In this document: in pieces, positions 9,579-21,165 of the stretch
Layout of the letters: each line of letters starts with the position of its first letter
Numbering within the stretch: position 1 is the stretch's first letter
Source: Poronia punctata
Lineage: Eukaryota; Ascomycota; Sordariomycetes; Xylariales; Xylariaceae
NCBI GenBank assembly: GCA_022579005.1
Contig: MU401550.1
Location: forward strand, 374 to 64,373
Length of the DNA stretch: 64,000 nt
Reading direction: 5' to 3'
Position numbers and translations under genes: made by a program
Notes under the pieces: model-generated
What the model was told of the DNA's origin: nothing
Database searches by the model: none
What the model saw: the letters and a program-made list of their open reading frames with translations, nothing else

Positions 9579-11489
9579 TTATTTTAGCTCCTCTAATAAC
9601 TTTTGAGCCTTTGTTACCAAGTCGCTGGCTTTCTCCAGGTCATCACCTGTATCAGCAGTATCATCCGCCCTTCCTCGGGTGTTATTCTCTGATACAGCTG
9701 AAAACATGGCCTCTTCGACATTCCTTACAGCCTTGCGGCCTTCTTCTCTCACTTCGCCTTCCCAAAAGTCTCGGGCCTTTTCCCATTGCTTCTGCATACG
9801 TCTCATACTCCAGACGATGCCGAGAGCGGCAATAGCACCTGCTTCGTAAAGCGAGGTAGACAAAGTACCAATGTAGGTCAAGGCACCTAAAGCTGTTGTA
9901 AGCCCCGAGGTGCTGAGAGTTTGGAGAACTAGCTTCTGAGCAAGGGCTTGAAGAGCCGGTACTGTTTCCGTCTGCAAATAAGCCCTGGCATCAGGGATAC
10001 TAACTGGCCAGAGCATAGATTTCGTTGATGGCAAGCCCAAGTCTGAAGGGGCGGCAGTCGGGGGTACAGATGGCGAACCCGCTAGGTCGACACCTGCTTC
10101 TTTCATCCGCCCAGCGAGGAAGATGCATCTTCTTTCGGCTTCGGTCAAGAACTTTTGAGTGAGGATATCATTCGTGAGCATGCCAACATCATCAACGCGC
10201 CAAAATAACTTCCACCAGCCTAATTTTCGCCATCTTCTACCGGAAAATGCAAGTTCTAGCTGTGTCTGCAATTCCGAATGGGCACTCTCAGCCCATTCGG
10301 CTAGCGCCTCTCTCATCGGTTCGGACGAGGTATTCGTGTCTGTCGAGACTCGGGACTTGACCCGCTTAGCTTCCGCTGCTCGGATAGAGGATGTGGTATT
10401 CCTCAACAGTGAAGCGATGAGCTCCCGGACCGGCGGCTTTGTCGTGCCATCAGACGTTGTGAGAATGTCCGTCTTTAACCATTCTACCAGTTTGGGCAGG
10501 TTGCTTTGGAACCACATGTGTTCATATTCAACGGCATCGCCAATGTTCTTCCGAACCAGCTCCAGGCCAGCATTCGCCGTGCCAACGTCAATAGGTGTGA
10601 AAGGCATAGATGCCGAGTCGGCGGGCTTGTATTCGGGAATGTCGACGGCGTATTTCAACAGCTGAGAACCCTCCAACGTAGGCATCGACATTACAGACAG
10701 AACCCCACCAAGACCTTCGGCCACCACCAGCGCCTTATGGACAGGTGTGGTGATGGGTGTGTAACGGCCAGTATTCGAGGTTGGGATATCGACCGTCGGG
10801 ACTAAAACTGCATCTTCGAACCTATCGATCGTCCCGCTCTCCGCCGCTGGAAGGAAAGGATTCGTATCGGCTAGTAGAATTTCGATACTATGTCCGTTGA
10901 GGTTGGGAGAAGATACATTGATCTCCCGCAGTAGATTTCCTCTCGTAAACGATATCGTCGGCTCTTCCGAACGACCTTCGGGTGCAATCCGAATTATCAT
11001 GGGCTCAGTCAAGTCATGTTGTTCGATTTCTTGCTCCCAGGTTTCGGCATCTTTGAGCGGGTCCGCTAGTAAAAGTTTAAGGACGTCTTTGGCAGTACCA
11101 GTTGGCTTCCCGCTGGTGAGACCGATTATCGCGACGCGTATTGATTCTTCGCCAGGCTTCTGCCGCAAGCCATTCAAAGCGAGCTGCAGTCTGGATAAAT
11201 TGACATGGTTCGCGGCATGTTTTTGCAGGCCGAGAAGAGCTAACTCGAGTTCCTTTCTCGTTTCCCTTCTAGGTTCATGATCTGGATTACCATGGTGCGC
11301 CGCAATGGTAGTCTCGAAGCGGGGGGAGGACGGCGTTCTCTTGGGACGTCGTATAGCTCTTTCGCGGGTGAAATTTTGTGACAGAGAACAAAATAAACAA
11401 GTCGACAGCTTTTCAGGGCGCGAATAGCCTGCTAATGGGACCTTATGTCCTCCACGAGGCCGTAATTGAGGAGGCAACCTGGGTGGCAT
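9579..11489 (-). CDS. mitochondrial membrane protein, Mmc1-like (fungal dynamin-related)
   Basis: Single exon, 636 aa. The N-terminus is Arg/Ser-rich and without acids for its first ~40 residues, as expected of a mitochondrial presequence. A P-loop-like RVAIIGLTSGKPTGTAKD lies about residues 117-134, followed by VLKLLLADPL. Near the C-terminus a hydrophobic hairpin (LGALTYIGTLSTSLYEAGAI and AALGIVWSM, about residues 540-570) precedes a charged coiled-coil-like RRMQKQWEKARDFWEGEV. This order (presequence, degenerate GTPase-like part, C-terminal membrane hairpin and coiled coil) fits the fungal-specific Mmc1 family, a dynamin-type mitochondrial protein needed for normal mitochondrial function. 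The assignment is from architecture and partial recollection of the family, so moderate. The gene is transcribed divergently from ubc7. Confidence 0.6.
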   Translation of the reverse strand: MPPRLPPQLRPRGGHKVPLAGYSRPEKLSTCLFCSLSQNFTRERAIRRPKRTPSSPRFETTIAAHHGNPDHEPRRETRKELELALLGLQKHAANHVNLSRLQLALNGLRQKPGEESIRVAIIGLTSGKPTGTAKDVLKLLLADPLKDAETWEQEIEQHDLTEPMIIRIAPEGRSEEPTISFTRGNLLREINVSSPNLNGHSIEILLADTNPFLPAAESGTIDRFEDAVLVPTVDIPTSNTGRYTPITTPVHKALVVAEGLGGVLSVMSMPTLEGSQLLKYAVDIPEYKPADSASMPFTPIDVGTANAGLELVRKNIGDAVEYEHMWFQSNLPKLVEWLKTDILTTSDGTTKPPVRELIASLLRNTTSSIRAAEAKRVKSRVSTDTNTSSEPMREALAEWAESAHSELQTQLELAFSGRRWRKLGWWKLFWRVDDVGMLTNDILTQKFLTEAERRCIFLAGRMKEAGVDLAGSPSVPPTAAPSDLGLPSTKSMLWPVSIPDARAYLQTETVPALQALAQKLVLQTLSTSGLTTALGALTYIGTLSTSLYEAGAIAALGIVWSMRRMQKQWEKARDFWEGEVREEGRKAVRNVEEAMFSAVSENNTRGRADDTADTGDDLEKASDLVTKAQKLLEELK

Positions 11490-12009
11490 GTTACATTATC
11501 TCGTGGTTATGCATGGAGATCACAAGGCGCGCAAGAAGCTCAAAAGTCAATTCGAAGCTTCACAGACAAGCCGTGACGTTGTACCTGCTCCGTAACGGCA
11601 GCTAGCAGATATAAAGTACATGTACGGCTAAAATCGTGATGTCTGCCAGTAGTCGCGCCTACTAGAAGTTTGCAGATGTACCAGTACCTCGTACTTTTGG
11701 GTAAAACGGGTCAGGCCGGGTCGGATCGAGCGTGCACCAATCAAAATGACTCGCACTTGCAATGGTCCAGAACATCCATCCCACTTCATCATTTACTCGA
11801 CTGGGCTGTACTCGTACCTACCTCTGCGCCTGCTTCAGTGTCTGGGTTCGAGTCTTTCTTTCTCCTTGAACCTGATGAAGTATTTCTCAGCCGAAAACAA
11901 ACTAAATAGTGCTTATTTTGGTTCTGTTCCAACATCTAATCTCTCTCCCTCCTACGTTTAGCTGCGTATACGATACAAAGTATCCCACTATCTTATCCCT
12001 AGTATTAAG
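11490..12009. promoter_or_regulatory. shared divergent promoter region
   Basis: About 520 bp between the Mmc1-like gene (minus) and ubc7 (plus), so both promoters must lie here. I see no clear TATA box; TC-rich stretches near 11,855-11,870 and 11,938-11,955 precede ubc7. The split of elements between the two genes cannot be read from sequence. Confidence 0.6.
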
Positions 12010-12569
12010 ATGGCGTCCACAGCCCATCGTCGGCTACTCAACGAGTACAAAGCGCTCTCGACCAATCCCCCAGATGGAATCACTGCTGGTCCCGTCAATG
12101 AGACAGACATGTTTGTGTGGGAAGCTTTGATACAGGGACCCGAGGGCACTCCATTCGAAGGCGGCATCTTCCCCGCCGAACTCAAGTTTCCGAAAGACTA
12201 CCCCTTGGCACCGCCGACGATGACGTTTCTAGGGGAGATATTCCACCCAAACGGTTCGCCCTCCCCCGCGCCTTCTCTTGGGATCAATATCAACGGCTAA
12301 CACTTCCTCTTTTAGTCTATGCCAACGGAGTCGTCTGCATTTCCATCCTCCACCCTCCCGGCGAGGACCCCAATCAATACGAACATGCGTCGGAACGATG
12401 GAGTCCGATACAGTCGGTAGAAAAGATCCTCATCTCCGTCATGAGCATGCTTGCCGAACCCAACGACGAGAGCCCGGCGAATGTGGAAGCTGCCAAGATG
12501 TGGCGGGAGGACCGCGCCCAATACGAGCAGCGGGTGCGTGACGGCGTTCGGCGCATGTTGGGACTCTAG
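12010..12569 (+). CDS. ubc7: ubiquitin-conjugating enzyme E2, Ubc7/UBE2G2 type
   Basis: Two exons, 12010-12253 and 12316-12569, 165 aa, the same length as yeast Ubc7. The 62-nt intron has a GGCTAACA branch site and splits the codon of Val82. The UBC fold is complete: [10 protein letters not shown] helix, [12 protein letters not shown], the HPN motif and the catalytic Cys at residue 89 in [12 protein letters not shown]. After it comes the acidic insertion [15 protein letters not shown] that marks the Ubc7/UBE2G2 class (ER-associated degradation with Hrd1/Cue1-type partners at the ER membrane). Helix 3 reads [17 protein letters not shown]. In the unspliced message an in-frame stop (TAA at 12298) truncates the protein before the active site. 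Confidence 0.95.
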
Positions 12570-13360
12570 TGGAACGGATCACGATGTCCGAAACTTTCCG
12601 GCTTTCTCGACGATGGTATGCCCCGTAGGGGGTTGGTATACACAATCGTCAGCTCTATTACATGGGCAACTGACTCGTTGAACCAAGAGGATTATGCCAG
12701 GCTGGACAGGCTCTCCGGTTCTGATGTCAATTCTTCCGATTTCGATGCTTCCGATTTTGGCGATATGAGTTCGGATTGACGACGACGCCGATGCTAAAGG
12801 CAGTGGGATATCCAGCGGTGGTACCTATGTCCAGCGGTGTTGGTAGGTCAAGCAGCCTACTATTTGCACCGATGTCGAGTCTAAGATGGCGGGCCGTTTA
12901 GCCACGGCTTTGTTGGCAGGGACCCGACCACCCGCCGTTGGACGAGGGCATATCGCTAGGAAGGGGAACATTCTGGATCGCTTCCATTAAAACAAGTTTG
13001 TCTGGTGGCTTGAATTTTTACCTTTTCTTTCATACGCATAGCGAGGAGTTTTTTTGTGGCATTTGGAAGAGGTTAGGACTTGGGATGGTGTTTCGACACC
13101 GTGGTTTATATGAGAACACGCCTTTATGCGAGCGAGTATGTAGTATAAGTCATTGTGACTAATCTATATCAATTCCAGCGTCGTTAAAACATTTACATGC
13201 TTGACCAGTGTTCCAAACGCCTTTACAGTTCATCCTGTGACTTTGCTAAACTGCAACTGAAAAGCCAAAACAGCATCCCAACATTATTTTGTGTCTATGG
13301 AGATATCAAAAAGCAGCCGGGGGAAAAGCAGAATTTCCTGGGCACATCCAAGAGAGTAAT
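12570..13360. other. ubc7 3' flank with short acidic open stretch
   Basis: Downstream of the ubc7 stop, positions about 12,678-12,779 read in one frame as an acidic, Ser/Asp-rich tail (LNQEDYARLDRLSGSDVNSS then DFDASDFGDMSSD) ending in TGA. It has no ATG-led, family-recognisable upstream part, so I did not call it a gene. The remainder shows nothing and holds the 3' end of the minus-strand NIS1-like gene. Confidence 0.45.
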
Positions 13361-13868
13361 CTAAGCAGTGATTTTAATACTCGAGTTGAAAGCGTGAATG
13401 CCCATGGAGCCGGAAGCCTATACAATCTCATATATCAGCGGCGAATACCCAAAACATGGGTATTTATTCTAGGTTAACGAAAAAAAAAAAACTTACACCG
13501 ACAAGATACGGCACGGCGGCGATAAGTGCCCAATCACCAGGGGTAAAGTCGTCGGGAATAGTGACTTCAACAGTGAAGTTATTCAACTTTTCCGTATCAG
13601 TACCATATAATTGCGTGTAACCAATCTGTTGACCAATGGCTACAGTAGAAGATCCGACTGCTTTGGGAGTCGTCAAGCCCCAGATTATGCTATAGTCTTC
13701 CCAGTTCTGTATGTAGATTGATGTTCCTAGTGTTGCTTTGATGGTCGAGCCGGCTGAGGCTTGTGATGGCGCGGTTAGAGAGCCGATTGTGGCGGAGGCG
13801 GTTGCGAGGGGGGTGAGGGGGGTGAGGAGGAGGAGGAGGGAGAGGAGGGTGGTGGTGATGGTTTTCAT
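13361..13868 (-). CDS. small secreted protein, NIS1-like (effector family)
   Basis: Two exons, 13868-13497 and 13417-13361, 142 aa. A signal peptide (KTITTT then a Leu-rich core, ending near ATASA at about residue 26) is followed by a short beta-rich domain: TIGSLTAPSQASAG, an IYIQNWEDYSIIWGL segment, NNFTVEVTIPDDFTPGDW and AAVPYLVG. The 79-nt intron (GTAAGT donor) then joins a 19-codon exon reading ASGSMGIHAFNSSIKIT. The pattern of a plain beta-sandwich, no cysteines in the mature protein and an ASG ending before a final strand resembles the NIS1 family, widely conserved secreted fungal proteins. Colletotrichum and Magnaporthe members act on plant immune-receptor-associated kinases. The family call is by resemblance only. 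Without the second exon the model would run into the intron and lose the last strand. Confidence 0.65.
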
Positions 13869-16187
13869 TTTGTGTCTGGATGAGATGGAGTTTGAAGTTT
13901 GAAGCGATGTATTTTGTATGTATTTGTTGTTGTTGTTGATAGCCTGGAGTCTGGACTAGGAGGTAACTGGTAGGATATATATTAATGTTTATAGTCTGTA
14001 ATGTTTGAATACCTAGGTTAAGTGTGAGATACTGTAGCAAGAACGACCAACATAAAAATGGCAAGCTACTGCACTTACTTATATATATATTTATATCTCC
14101 ATGTCAAGCTCTGTAACTCGTACGAAACTAAGTATAGCAAAGGTAGGTGTCACGAAGATCTATCTGACCTTGACCGGTCAGTCAGTCACACAATAACGTT
14201 GCTTTTTTTCGGGCCGCTTGGTGACGTACATGAGAGCTAATGCAAGTATCTACTTTACTCGTACGTGTATAAACCGTAGGGAAAATAATTAGATAATGGG
14301 GAAATTCCAAAAAGAGAGAGAGAGAGAGAGAGAAGGATGAGTAAATTAGGTTACTTAGAATACGAAGTGATGTGATGATCGACAAAAGGCAGTGCCCCCG
14401 AGTCCCAGGTCCCGACAACGTGGGATGACAGATGACAGCGCATCGCATCATCACGTCAAGGATAGGATAGGACAGGGATTGATTGAATTGAAGGTTCTGT
14501 CCACGTACATACTCGTATCGTACGTGTAAAAGAATATGTCCGTGCTGTATTTGCGCTTTTCCTTTTTCTACAAGGGGAATTTCTATATACTGTAGTGTAA
14601 ATAGTTTGAAGTAAGGTATTTTGCATAACAAAGTTGGACATTTACTCTTGATACCTACCTTCCAAAGTTACCAACCCCCGCCATATCAATTGCTTCCTTC
14701 CAAAGTTTCCAACCACCACTTTCCCTACGTAACTCATAGGTTTACCGTCTAACGTACATAACTCGTATAGAACAAATGAGCTGAACTGACCACCCTCTAA
14801 AGGTCAATCTAGGACCGTAGGATTCCTCTTTTCCTCCTCATTTTGTGGCACGTTCAAGAAAAGAATAACCAACAAGTTGGAAATTGGTTGGGTTGGATTG
14901 GATTGGATCAAGACCGGCTTACTTACTCTAAACACATAACTTGCACACACAGTATAATACCTAATAGGCGTACTTACTTACTGTCGAATAAAGCAAGCAA
15001 GCAAGCAAGCAAAATAAGACGTGTGTGTCGACATCAAATAACAAAATATTTCCTCTCCTACGATACTAGACTACCTACCTAAAGTACCTAACCTGAAAAT
15101 TGAATGCAACTCCGAACCGAGCCAAGAAAAACAATAACGACGACATACATACCCTAACGTCCGGATCGTTGGTGCGGCTCCCTACCTTACTTAGCCTAAC
15201 CTACCGTACGAACGAACAAACTTTCGGTTCTACGGTACCGGGTGGTCGGGTGTTTCTTAAAATAGCATAGCATACCATAGCAACCAAAAAAAAAAAACCC
15301 CCAACCCGGTCCCGTGACTGGTCCCGGGTCCGAGATTACACTTACACGAGGACCTACACGTATTATTCCCACCGTGTATTCCTCGACGTAGACTTAGTAA
15401 ATAACTCGTACGAGTAGGTAGATATATCTAACTTTGGGACTAATAAGGCGCAGCAACTTATACTAAGATTAAAGGTCCTCGTATATACTGAGTAGAAAGA
15501 GGAACTTTTATACACCGCCTTCTTACTTGTTTACTTACTTACTTACTTACTTACTTGCTTACTTGCTTGCTTGGGTGCGAAGAGCGCGTTTCGAAACGAA
15601 CTTATGCCACCGTCCCAACTAGTCGTAAAGTACGAGTATCACGTTACAGTACATATAGGTAGGGCGCGGCAAACCACTTACGCGCGGAATCGGTCACGTA
15701 GGAAAGGAAAGTCGGGCCAGGAAATAAACATTATACATATACCTACGTGCGTATGTAAGGTATCTCGTATGTTTTCACCTCGTGTGATACTACGGCGTCC
15801 TACAATCGGATGGGTTGGCGAGGAGGAGGCCTTTGGATCGATCACCAGGTTATAGGCCCTGGGTTCAGCTCTATGCTTACCCACCGTTACCAGTGGTGCT
15901 AGATCCATATACATAAACCCAGGTGAGAAAAGGCCAGGTCACAGAGGGTTCTGGCCTAGACTAGATAGATGGCAAGACGGACCAGGTAAGTGAAGTTCCT
16001 TTGTATGTCCTACGCTACAAGAAACACACACGCGTGACGCAGATAAGCCGCCAAAGATCAATATGTAAATAGTAACACAGCCAGTAAATCGCCCCCTCAT
16101 AAAAACAAACATATGCACCGATCCGGTTCCCTTTCTTCCCGTTTATTCCTGTCTAGCCCTTAATAAGGGAATATAATTTAAATCCCC
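13869..16187. other. 2.3-kb intergenic region, repeat-rich
   Basis: No coding sequence recognised. It holds a (GA)n tract (14,313-14,333), a (GCAA)n tract (14,993-15,012) and a (TTAC)n tract (15,530-15,555). TACTCGTACGTG-type motifs occur near 14,257, 14,503-14,528 and 15,404-15,420. TACCTACC motifs are also present. It is the common upstream region of the NIS1-like gene and the 3' flank of the WW gene. Confidence 0.6.
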
Positions 16188-17164
16188 TCAATAAAACAGA
16201 TCCCCCCAATCATTCCCAGAATAATCTACCGGCGCAACAGTATAATCATTCCCAGAAACGACATTCAGACTCGTCGTCGTGTCGTTGCCAACATACGAGT
16301 CATTATAAGTTGTACTGTCGTTATAGTTAACGCCTGTATTGCCATAGTTGTTGTTGGTGTTGGTGTCGACATATGTAACATCAGCGACGACGGCGGTGAC
16401 GTTCTCGACATAAGTGGTGTTGTTCATCACGACACTCGTGGTATCCATGTACGTGGTTGTGTTGTCGACGGTTGTCTGTGAGTTGCCAACATATGTCGCA
16501 TCGTTAGGATAGTAACTCTTGTTAGCGGCATACGTCGAATCGCCAGCTGTTTGATAGTTCGCTGCGGGACCCGTCTCTTGGGGTTGTGTAGTATATACTG
16601 GATATTCCGTCTGGTTATTTCCCTGGACATATTCTTGTCCTTGTTGTGGCTGAGGCCGTGTAGTATATACTGGATATTCCGTCTGGTTATTTCCCTGGAC
16701 ATATTCTTGCCCATGTTGTGACTGGGGTTGTGATTGTGATTGTGATTGTGATTGTGATTGTGGTTGTGGTTGAGGTTGTGGTTGTGGTTGAGCGCTGGGA
16801 CGCATAGCCGCTCCCACTATAGAGCCAACCAACAGGGCGGTCGTATTGGGGTCGAGGCCGGGCTCCCCTTGACCCTGCATGTCTTGGCCCTGCATACCTT
16901 GGCCCTGTACACCTTGGTCCTGCATACCTTGGACCTGCATACCTTGGCCCTGCATACCTTGGCCTTGTATACATTGGCCTTGTATACCTTGGCCCTGTAT
17001 ACCAAGTGCTGTGGATTGCGGGTTGACAGTAGGAGGTCCCGCCATGGGATACTGTTGTTGCTGATTCACGCTAACCTGGGCTTGGCTCTGAATAGGGGGT
17101 GCTGGGGTATAAGCACTAGCAGGAGGCCTGTTGTAGATGACTTGTTGCTGTTGTTGCTGCTGTT

Positions 17165-17231
<67 letters not shown>

Positions 17232-20200
17232 ATATTGCCCTGACTGAGGATACATTTGTTGCTGATACACCACCTGTGGGCGTCCGGGCTGAAGTAGCTG
17301 AGGCTGTCCCTGTTGCATCTGAGCTGAAAACTGGTTGAGCTGTGGCTGGGGTGGCATCGATTGCGGCCTGCCTTGTTGCAATTGTTGCACCTGTTGCACC
17401 TGTTGCACCTGTTGCACCTGTTGCACCTGTTGCACCTGTTGCACCTGTTGCACCTGTTGCACCTGTTGCACCTGTTGCTGTTGTAGGTTCCCCCCTGGAG
17501 CGAAAGAAGTGGGAGCTTGTGGTGGTGCCGTCTGGGACTGAGTCAACGGTGGGCGATGGGTATTACTATAGACGCCGCTGCCAATCTGAGCCCCAGCAAC
17601 AGCGTTGCCTCCAAGCGATTCGGCCACTGATGGTTCAAGGGTATTAGCAATGCCCTAGCCTGGAAGTAGATGGTATCAAGTAACCAACAAAAATTTGTAG
17701 CATTTACTTACCAATAGCCCCGCCGACCGCGTACGTGGTTTGCTTAATATTGGTATTTTTCAGCTTTTTCCTGGCCCATTCCTTCATGCTTTTGCCTGCG
17801 TCCGTGATGGCGACACCGGCTTGAGTCGAACTAAAGGATATAGTGCTTGACGGCCTTGGCGGGGGTGGTGACGCTGTAGATGGCGGGCCGGGACTTGCGA
17901 CTCCCGGGCCCTGCATTAGTTGTTGTGGTTGCTGTGAAAACATGTTTTGACCTGGTGTAGATGACGTTCCCGCAAGCTGAGGCGTGACTTGGGGATGAGC
18001 TTGCGCCTGAAAAGCCGAGTGTTGGGCCATAGGCTGGTTAAGCCCTGCATTGCTTGTATTTTGTGGAGGCGATGAAATAGGCTGCTGCTGCTGCTGTTGG
18101 AATGGCATCTGTGTCTGGAACGGAGCTGACCCATGTGCCTGAGACGGGTAGGGCGACGTATTTGTTTGGGACGGTGAAGAATATGGCTGCGCAGGGGGTG
18201 GTGAGGTTGTTTGCATTATTTGCTGTCCCATAGTTGAGGGCTGCGGGGGATAGTTTTGGTTCTGGTTCTGTGGCGGGCTGTGTATCGGAACAGGGTATGC
18301 TCCGACCTGCGAAGGAAGGGGTGTTACCTGCCCGGGGAGCATTGGATATGGCTTCGATGAGGGCTGTGACTGGGGCCGGGCCTGAGGTTTAATATCAGTA
18401 GTAGGTGGCGGCCCGTGGGAATTGACCATGTTGCCAGTTTGCTGCGCATGGGCCGATGCCGGGACTTGTGTGTCTTGGTTGGTGTTGATGTTAGGTCCAG
18501 CACCCGAGCCTGTTACATTATCGGCCGTAGAAGGGAGTGACGGGGTAGAGGCTTGCGAGATGTGGAGAGAAACGATCGACTGCGCCGGAGACGACACTTG
18601 GCTCACGAGAGGGGATACAGTCTGTGGCGCGGGGGAAGCGTTCTGTGTTGGCCGCTGCGCAATCTCTGCGTGGGCTCCGCTCATGACCTGATGCCCCGTG
18701 GGCGGTCGTGAAGAGGAATGTTGGTTTGATGGCCCAGACACAGCTGCGTGTTGCACATACGGCCTCTGTGAGACGGTCTGAGGCTTTCCAACTGCAGGTC
18801 GCTTGGCTGTGGACTGTATAGGGGAATTGCTCGCTATGGATTGCTGGTGAGGTCCCTGTGACGTGGTTGACGAGGCCAAAGGAGCGGGGGCCGAGATCTT
18901 CCCGTTCGTAGGATTTGCCGCGCCATGTTGTGCATGAGACGGCCGTTGAACCGTATTACTGCTATTGTAGTTGGGAGTAGCTTGTGCTGTCTGTTTCTGG
19001 GCGTGGTTTACTTTTGCTGGATTGCCAACGACAGATGGAGGGCGAGCAGATGTGGCAGCTGCAGCACCTGAACTTGTATTTCCCTGTTTTGAAGCCTTTG
19101 TGTCTGAGCTGGGGTTTTCGACAGTAGTAAGGGATTCTTGGCTATTTAGCTTGAACGTCGTAGTATCGGCTTTATGTAACTTTGGATTTTGTTGGTGTGC
19201 GTTCGGTTTAGGTTGATGTGGCTTTAGTTTCGTTTGTTGAAGGTTTTGAGTGGACGCAGGCTTTGGATTAGGACTGCTGACTGGCGGTCCACTCGGAGGT
19301 CCACTCATCAAGGCATGCCTGGGCCTGACGGTGCCATCGGGGGCGGTGTTGCCTGGCGGACGGCTAGGTCCCGAGCCTGGCCCGGGAGATCCTTGGGTCG
19401 TCATGCTACTGATGGCCGAGATCACTCCAGAAATATCATCACGTAACGACCCAACGGGCTTACGCGAAGGGAAACTAGATTTGCGAGATTCAGGGGTACT
19501 CGAGGAGACCGCAGAACCTATCAACGAATGGCGGTTGCCGAGACTCAAGGGAGCTACGGCAAGCCCCGGGTCACCAATTTGGAGATTTGAAGGTAGGTTC
19601 CCTTGCCCACTATCGGCTGTCTTCGGTGGGATAGACTGCGTGGTCGCGGGAGTCGTCTTTCCGGCAAAGATAGCTGTCTGTTGGCTTGAAGGTTTTGACG
19701 TAGTGGGTGTCTCGTGAAAGGATAACGGCTCGGGAGAACCGTTCATGTTTGGTTGCGACGACGAGTACCCAGAACCCATTTCTGGCAGGGTATTGACCCT
19801 TGACATGCCTGGCCGATCGTTGGGTGTAGAAAAGGGCTGGACACCTTGTTGAGGAAGATGTTGCGTGCTTCCTTGGGCATTGACGGTTTTGTCCCCTTCC
19901 TGATTCTCTGTCGCGATAGTACTCACTCGACGACCGCCTGGTCTGAGAACGGTAGGAGCATATGATAGGTCAGGAGCCCTAGGCAGAATTGATATGCTCT
20001 CGTGTCTTGCACCCATTCCAGGTATCGGTGGCCAGTTTGGAGGATTAGGCGTCGAGGAAGATCCGGGATGTATAGGCTCGCTAGTGTCTTCTGATTGTGA
20101 CGTCCCGCTTATTGCTTGATTAAAGCCTTCAGTTTTGCTACTATGAGCTTGAAGAGCCGATGTTTCCGATAAGCCCTCAGATGCTTCACTATGCTTCTGG

Positions 20201-21165
20201 GTGGGCTGTTCAGAAACCGCCTGCGCTGGGTTCGATGAACGTTGATTATTCGGGTCAGGGTTTGAGTCTTTTCCGTCTGGAAGGGTAGGTATCCCTTCTC
20301 TGGGAACAGGGGCAGCTGAATCCCTACGAGAAGTGTTTGTAGTATTGGTCTTCAGAGGCGCGTAGTTGAACGAAGCCGATACTAAAGGAGATGGCTCTAC
20401 CGGCTGCGCTATAGACTGCAATGGCTTCGGCTCAGGCGCTTTCTCCTCCTTAGGGGCCCGCTCTGTGGGGAGTTCCACCGGTTGTTGGACTGCATCAACC
20501 TGAGTCTGGATAGGCATAAAGGAAGTTGCATCTAATTCGACCGGGGCTAGTTCCTCGGCACATTTGACGGTGTCCTGAGAAGCAAGTTCGGCGACAATTC
20601 CAACTGGCGACCACATCTGTCTGTCGTTCGCAGGAAGCTCGACAGCTGCGGTCGGTTCCTGCGCGTCCCCAGAAAGCCCCATGTTCTCAGAACCTTGCGG
20701 GGTAGCCTTGCCGCCCTCGTTGACTGGGCTTACGATACTGGCGCTATCCCCCGCCTTGCCTTCCGAAGGGGTGTCTCCATCGTCGTTATCAACGGGGCTG
20801 ACGTCGGTATCAGCTCCAGGGAAATACATAAAACTGCTGGGATCAAAGTAACCGGTCGCACTCATGCCATCTTCCTCCTCAATCGTAGCAATATTTTTCC
20901 TATCCCTCTTGCTGCCGCTAGTCTTGGTAACACGGCTCGCAACACCTGAACCATCCACGCTATTCCGCTGCCTGTTCTGTTTTTCAATTGCCAAGCTCTC
21001 CTCGGGGGTGAGTTCCGGCGGCCCAACTCCTGTATCGAACATGAACATTCCATACTCATCTCCCGGCCGCGGAAAATGATACTGTATTATATCTGTGTCC
21101 TTGTACCGATAAAACCAGCGCGTTCCGTCGTAGTCATCTTTCCATCCTGCCGGTAGAGTGGCCAT
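16188..21165 (-). CDS. giant WW-domain, glutamine/proline-rich protein
   Basis: Two exons, 21165-17712 and 17626-16188, 1,630 aa. The 85-nt intron (17711-17627, GTAAGT donor, ATCAG acceptor) joins AVGGAI to VAESLGG in phase 1; the second exon has no ATG of its own at its start. Residues 4-37 form a WW domain (LPAGWKDDYDGTRWFYRY then QYHFPRPGDE) in which the second signature Trp is an aromatic substitute. After that the protein is disordered: acidic/Ser-rich, then long Ser/Pro/Gln stretches, SPPPPRPSSTIS, and a short helix KEWARKKLKNTNIKQT near the exon junction. Exon 2 is prion-like: eleven VQQ units, a ~30-residue polyGln, QGQGM repeats, QPQPQSQSQ and a Tyr/Asn/Thr-rich tail. WW domains bind proline-rich ligands. 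Cellular role is unknown; scaffolding is inference. Confidence 0.85.
16592..16728 (-). repeat. tandem duplication within WW-protein gene
   Basis: Two adjacent ~70-bp copies encode near-identical blocks with core QEYVQGNNQTEYPVYTT followed by RPQ or QPQ. The copies are almost identical at the DNA level, indicating a recent in-frame duplication. Confidence 0.8.
17127..17235 (-). repeat. polyglutamine-encoding CAA/CAG tract
   Basis: On the gene strand this is a mixed CAA/CAG run coding for roughly thirty consecutive glutamines. Interruption of CAG by CAA suggests selection or history at the protein level rather than pure slippage. Confidence 0.85.
17384..17478 (-). repeat. 9-bp minisatellite encoding (Val-Gln-Gln)n
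   Basis: Perfect nonanucleotide repeat (plus strand unit TTGCACCTG) coding for eleven successive VQQ units. The copies are identical at synonymous sites, so the array is young and probably length-variable. Confidence 0.9.

Noticed and set aside
16758..17243. 161-codon plus-strand frame rich in Leu
   Set aside because: It is the antisense shadow of the polyGln-coding repeat (CTG/TTG repeats read as Leu).
17384..17478. CRISPR-like array
   Set aside because: The unit is a 9-bp coding repeat without spacers, in a eukaryotic gene.
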